Part shown: piece after piece, positions 60,678 to 64,000 of the stretch
Numbering within the stretch: the stretch's first letter is position 1
Layout: each line of letters starts with the position of its first letter
Assembly (NCBI GenBank): GCA_028287135.1
Contig: JAQBQE010000060.1
Span: 1 to 64,000 of the forward strand
Direction: 5' to 3'
Length of the DNA: 64,000 nt
Origin: Myxococcales bacterium
GTDB taxonomy: Bacteria > Myxococcota_A > Polyangia > Haliangiales > Haliangiaceae
Notes under the pieces: model-generated
Database searches by the model: none
Told to the model about the DNA's origin: nothing
The model's input: only the letters and a program-made list of their open reading frames with translations
Position numbers and translations under genes: made by a program

Positions 60678-63600
60678 TCAGCGCTGCTCGACGACGAGCG
60701 AGCCGAGGGGCACCGCGCTGGGATCGATCGCGCCCCAGGCGAGGTACGCGGCGCCACCGTGGGCGGTGGTCGCGGCGATCGAGAAGCCATCGAGCAGTGC
60801 GGTCGTCGCGACTCCGGTGGTGGTCCACGTCGTCCCGGACTTCGAGGCGACGTAGACGTCGGCCTTGAGCCCGTCCTGGTACGCGATCACCGGTGCGCCG
60901 CTGACGAGGTAGATCGCGGAAGCGGCACCCACGTTGTGCGTGCGGTCGCCCGCGCGCTGGCCATCGTCGACGACCTCGGGCGTGCCCGCCGCGCCGTTCC
61001 ACGTCGTGTACATCAGCTGGTCGCCGAGCGCGTCCTGGTACGCGACGTGGACCACGCCGCTGCCGTCGACGACGGCGGAGGCCCACATCCCGCGATCACC
61101 CGGCGTGACCGCGTCGAGCACGGTCTCGGTGAACGTGCTCGCGCCGACCGAGCTCTCCACCGCGATCGTCAGCGCGCGCTTCGTGCGGTCATAGTAGACC
61201 GCCGCGAGCCGGCCGTCGTTCAGCGTGACGAGGTTGACGAACAGGCCGGTGCCCGTCGCGAGCTGGGTGGTCGTCGGCTCCTCGAGGATCGTGGTGCAGG
61301 TCCCCATCACGCACTCGGTGCCCGCACCGCACGCGCCGGTGCAATCCGTGGTCGCGGCGACGCATGACTCCGGGTCGGCGGCCGTCGCGCCCGCGACGCA
61401 CACGGTCCCCGTGCCGCACAGGCCGGCGCACGTGCCGTTGGCCTTCGCGATCACGCTGATCGACCAATCGGCATCGCTGTCGGGCGTGATCGTGTTGCCA
61501 CGCGCGAGGCGCAGCTCGGTGAACCGGTGCCCTGCCCCGTCATCATTGCCGACCGCGAGGTACGCGACCGCGGGGTGGCTCGCGCCATCGATCGCGATCG
61601 ACGCATGCGAGCCGACATCCTCACCCGCGCCAGGATCGAGCACGTAGCTCGACCACACGCCGGCCTTGGTCTCGTACGCGTACTTCAGCGCCTTCGCATC
61701 GCGATCCTGGTACGCAATCTTGGCGAGCTTGTTCGACATCGCGATCGACGACCAGATGCCGACGTTGTCACCTGGATCCTCGACGCCGCCGCGATACGTC
61801 CCCGGGTCATAGGTCGGGGTGATGTCGGGGATCCCGTCGACCGCGACGTACGTCGGCGCGGCCGGATCGGTGACATCGACTGCGACGAGATCGCCGAGGC
61901 CCTGATCATAGGTCGCGACGATCACGCGGTGGTCGTCGCCGGCGATGCTCGTGTAGCGACCAAGGGCGCCGTGCGCGATCTCACCGGGGAGACACTCGAC
62001 ATCGCCGCACGGATCGGAGCTGCAGCTACAGCCCGGCAGCGACATCAGCGCCGCGACCCAGACGACGAGGCCGAGCTTGCTGGCATGGCGAACCGTGGTG
62101 CGTGCCAGCGTGCGTGCGATCCGACGCGCGCGGCGCATCGGCACCACGATCATCAGGAACACGAGGCCAAACGGCGCCGCGCTGCCGGGACCTGCGCCCA
62201 CGTTGCACGCGCAACCCGCCGAGCCCGGCGAGCCGTGGAAGCCATTCTGGCCTTCGACCTTGGCAATGCCAGAATCATGGATCGTTCCCGTACCGAGGTG
62301 GACGTCAGTGCCGAGCACGACCTCGATCAGCTCCGGCGTGGTGTCGATCGTCTCCGGCTTGCCGATCACGCGCGCGCGCACCTCGATCTTGTGCTGGCCC
62401 GGAAGCCAGAACAGCTTCGACGCGAGCGTCGGCGTACGGTTCGTGGCCCACGCCGACCACGCGCCGTCATCGATCCGGTACGACCACTCCTGCCCCTGCG
62501 CATCGCCGAAATCGAGCGCGATGCTCGGCGGCGTGTGCGACGGCCACTGCTTGGGATCGCGAGCGATCGCGACCGCGGGCTCGGTGACGGCCGTCAGCTT
62601 GACGTTGGTCATCACCGGCGCGGCCGGCATCGCGGTCACGAGGTTGGCGAAGATCGCGAGGAAGTTGTCGTTGTCGACCGCCGTGATGTCGACGACCGAC
62701 AGGTTCAAGCCACCGATCGACGGCAGCGAGATCGGCGAGAGGCCGCCGGAGAGCTGCGGGAGGACGAGGCCGAGCAGGTTCGGAAACAGGTTGGCGAGCT
62801 CGGCAGGCGTCTCGGTCACCGCCTCGGAGTTCTTGACCGAGACATTGGTGAACGCATCGGCCACATCGCCGAGCACCGGCTGGAGCTCACCCATGCCGGT
62901 GACCTGGAGACCGATCGGGAGGTGGACGTCGGAGACGACGGTGAACACCCGGACGTACTGGTCATCGATCGATGCAAAGAAATCGATCTCCATCGCGGTG
63001 AACTTGAGATCGAGCAGCGGCTCGACCAGCGTGGTGTTCATCATCGCGTCGGTCATGAACCGGTTCTTGCCGAGCGTGATCACGGGCGGGCTCTGCGGGC
63101 GCAAGCCGATTGCCATCGGCGAGCTGGTATCGACGAGCTTGCCGAGCGAGCGGGACAGCAGAGCGAGCGTGTCGGTCGAGAGCTGAGCGACGGTGGAGTT
63201 GCCGATCGTCAGGCACAGCAGGCCGCCGTCGTAGCCGGCCCACGCGAACTGGCCGAGCTGCCACTTGTGCAGACCGATCGCGACGTCGAACGGTGCGTTG
63301 TTGTCCGGGCGCGCGTTGCCCTGGAAGAACGCCGAGACCGGCAGCGCACCGGGATCGACCGGCGCGGTCGCCGATGGACCGCAGCGATCGCGCGCCGTGC
63401 CACCGGGCTCCATGCCACCGAGCAGACCGAGCGCGATGCCGCCGTTGTTGGTGTCCGCGTAACCGCCGAGCACCTCGTAGAGATCGAGCGCGCCTGTGGT
63501 GCCGGGCGAGAACCCACCGAACAGGTTGAGGCCGCGCGCACGGCCGGTCATGCCGACCTCTTGCAGACAGCGGGTGCCGACCATGCACGTCTGACCGGTG

Positions 63601-64000
63601 CACGCGGTCGCGAAGGACGAGCCGCACTCCGCGATCTGCCCCGATGCGCACGCCTTGCAGGTCGCGCTGTTGATCTGGTCCTCGAGCAGGCTCGCGACCT
63701 GGTCCTCGAGGATGCCGCGCACCGTGCCGATGAACGCGCCCGCAATCGAGCACGCGAAGTTGCCGCTGAGCTGGATGTCCGCGTTCTCGAGCGTGACGGT
63801 CGAGCTCTGGGCGCCGATCCGCGTCGTCCCGGTGGTCGTATCCTGCGGAAACGCCATCTGCGTCGTGATCACGAGGTCGGGCGTGCTGCCGCGCGTCGAG
63901 TCGAGGTTCACGTCACAGCTCACGCCCTGGTACGTGATCGGCAAGTCCATCTTGGTCTTGATCCGAGCGCGGACCGTGATGTCGAGCCGGGATGCACCCT
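60678..64000 (-). CDS. large exported protein with internal MYXO-CTERM-like and lipoprotein signals, truncated at window edge
   Basis: The frame is open to the window end, so the N-terminus is missing; 1090 residues follow the first in-window Met. Residues 1-575 are beta-rich with Cys clusters (CKACASGQIAECG). At 580-582 is AGCACNVG, then a hydrophobic helix (AAPFGLVFLMIVVPM) and RRARR, the plan of a MYXO-CTERM sorting tag. Instead of a stop, the frame runs into a second signal-like segment (LGLVVWVAALMSLPGCSCSS, lipobox Cys 641) and a 450-residue beta-propeller-like domain (SIAIDGASHPAVAYLAVGND, GVVHVAYQDALGDQLMYTTW). ATG 62138 could start a separate 486-residue lipoprotein. Confidence 0.75.
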   Translation of the reverse strand, partial: GASRLDITVRARIKTKMDLPITYQGVSCDVNLDSTRGSTPDLVITTQMAFPQDTTTGTTRIGAQSSTVTLENADIQLSGNFACSIAGAFIGTVRGILEDQVASLLEDQINSATCKACASGQIAECGSSFATACTGQTCMVGTRCLQEVGMTGRARGLNLFGGFSPGTTGALDLYEVLGGYADTNNGGIALGLLGGMEPGGTARDRCGPSATAPVDPGALPVSAFFQGNARPDNNAPFDVAIGLHKWQLGQFAWAGYDGGLLCLTIGNSTVAQLSTDTLALLSRSLGKLVDTSSPMAIGLRPQSPPVITLGKNRFMTDAMMNTTLVEPLLDLKFTAMEIDFFASIDDQYVRVFTVVSDVHLPIGLQVTGMGELQPVLGDVADAFTNVSVKNSEAVTETPAELANLFPNLLGLVLPQLSGGLSPISLPSIGGLNLSVVDITAVDNDNFLAIFANLVTAMPAAPVMTNVKLTAVTEPAVAIARDPKQWPSHTPPSIALDFGDAQGQEWSYRIDDGAWSAWATNRTPTLASKLFWLPGQHKIEVRARVIGKPETIDTTPELIEVVLGTDVHLGTGTIHDSGIAKVEGQNGFHGSPGSAGCACNVGAGPGSAAPFGLVFLMIVVPMRRARRIARTLARTTVRHASKLGLVVWVAALMSLPGCSCSSDPCGDVECLPGEIAHGALGRYTSIAGDDHRVIVATYDQGLGDLVAVDVTDPAAPTYVAVDGIPDITPTYDPGTYRGGVEDPGDNVGIWSSIAMSNKLAKIAYQDRDAKALKYAYETKAGVWSSYVLDPGAGEDVGSHASIAIDGASHPAVAYLAVGNDDGAGHRFTELRLARGNTITPDSDADWSISVIAKANGTCAGLCGTGTVCVAGATAADPESCVAATTDCTGACGAGTECVMGTCTTILEEPTTTQLATGTGLFVNLVTLNDGRLAAVYYDRTKRALTIAVESSVGASTFTETVLDAVTPGDRGMWASAVVDGSGVVHVAYQDALGDQLMYTTWNGAAGTPEVVDDGQRAGDRTHNVGAASAIYLVSGAPVIAYQDGLKADVYVASKSGTTWTTTGVATTALLDGFSIAATTAHGGAAYLAWGAIDPSAVPLGSLVVEQR

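Overview
The window looks like chromosomal DNA of a high-GC myxobacterium (Myxococcota, probably the Haliangium/Kofleria or Polyangium side; the exact family is inference). Supporting signs are several Ser/Thr kinases with GSGS-rich linkers, many short lipoproteins, an AgmX/PglI-type TonB-like protein, a REC-PATAN regulator, an AGPS-like ether-lipid enzyme, a MYXO-CTERM-like motif, and pervasive GTGA/ATGA stop-start overlaps. I see no phage, IS element, CRISPR array, rRNA or tRNA. Coding density is very high and both strands are used.

Layout. 1-3848: the 3' part of carB, then two minus-strand genes (B3/B4-domain protein and a lipoprotein). 3914-8200: a coupled run of Ser/Thr kinase, exported protein and Cys-rich protein, then greA and a small lipoprotein. 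8204-16687 (minus): a tight four-gene operon of a giant SIR2-like/TPR protein, a lipoprotein, a TonB-C/HEAT lipoprotein and an FGE-like protein. Both enzyme-like domains have lost key catalytic residues. 16810-22400 (plus): class III cyclase, CDP-alcohol phosphatidyltransferase, sugar/alcohol-phosphate nucleotidyltransferase, GSA-repeat lipoprotein, exported protein and a REC-PATAN regulator.

22411-28011 (minus): YqeY, ImuB, a kinase, then a coupled trio of CesT/YbjN-like protein, TsaE and a tandem-DsbA protein. 28074-36429: M1-type peptidase and membrane protein (plus), AGPS-like oxidase (minus), two small plus-strand genes, then PHB-depolymerase-like esterase, AgmX-like protein and PfkB kinase (minus). 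36459-41644: a TPR-kinase-pseudokinase protein, then a two-gene histidine-kinase operon in which one protein keeps the phospho-acceptor His and the other keeps the ATP-binding boxes.

41714-50379 (minus): CAP-domain lipoprotein, CBM9/ExbD-like lipoprotein, TPR protein with two cNMP domains, TPR membrane protein, kinase and Cys-rich lipoprotein. 50482-56619: a conserved unknown, LysE exporter, MBL hydrolase, a coupled lipid-headgroup-like cluster of two CDP-alcohol phosphatidyltransferases and a 2-TM protein, a class III aminotransferase and a metallophosphoesterase. 57032-64000: two exported proteins, an alpha/beta hydrolase, an ArsR regulator with a palindromic operator, and a long envelope protein cut by the window end that carries a MYXO-CTERM-like signal and a lipoprotein signal inside one reading frame.

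Themes: envelope biogenesis and lipids (AGPS, three CDP-alcohol transferases, a nucleotidyltransferase, many lipoproteins) and signalling (five kinases, a cyclase and a cNMP protein, a split histidine kinase). There is also a recurring promoter layout: a -10-like TANNNT hexamer six bases before a start codon without Shine-Dalgarno, suggesting leaderless mRNAs.
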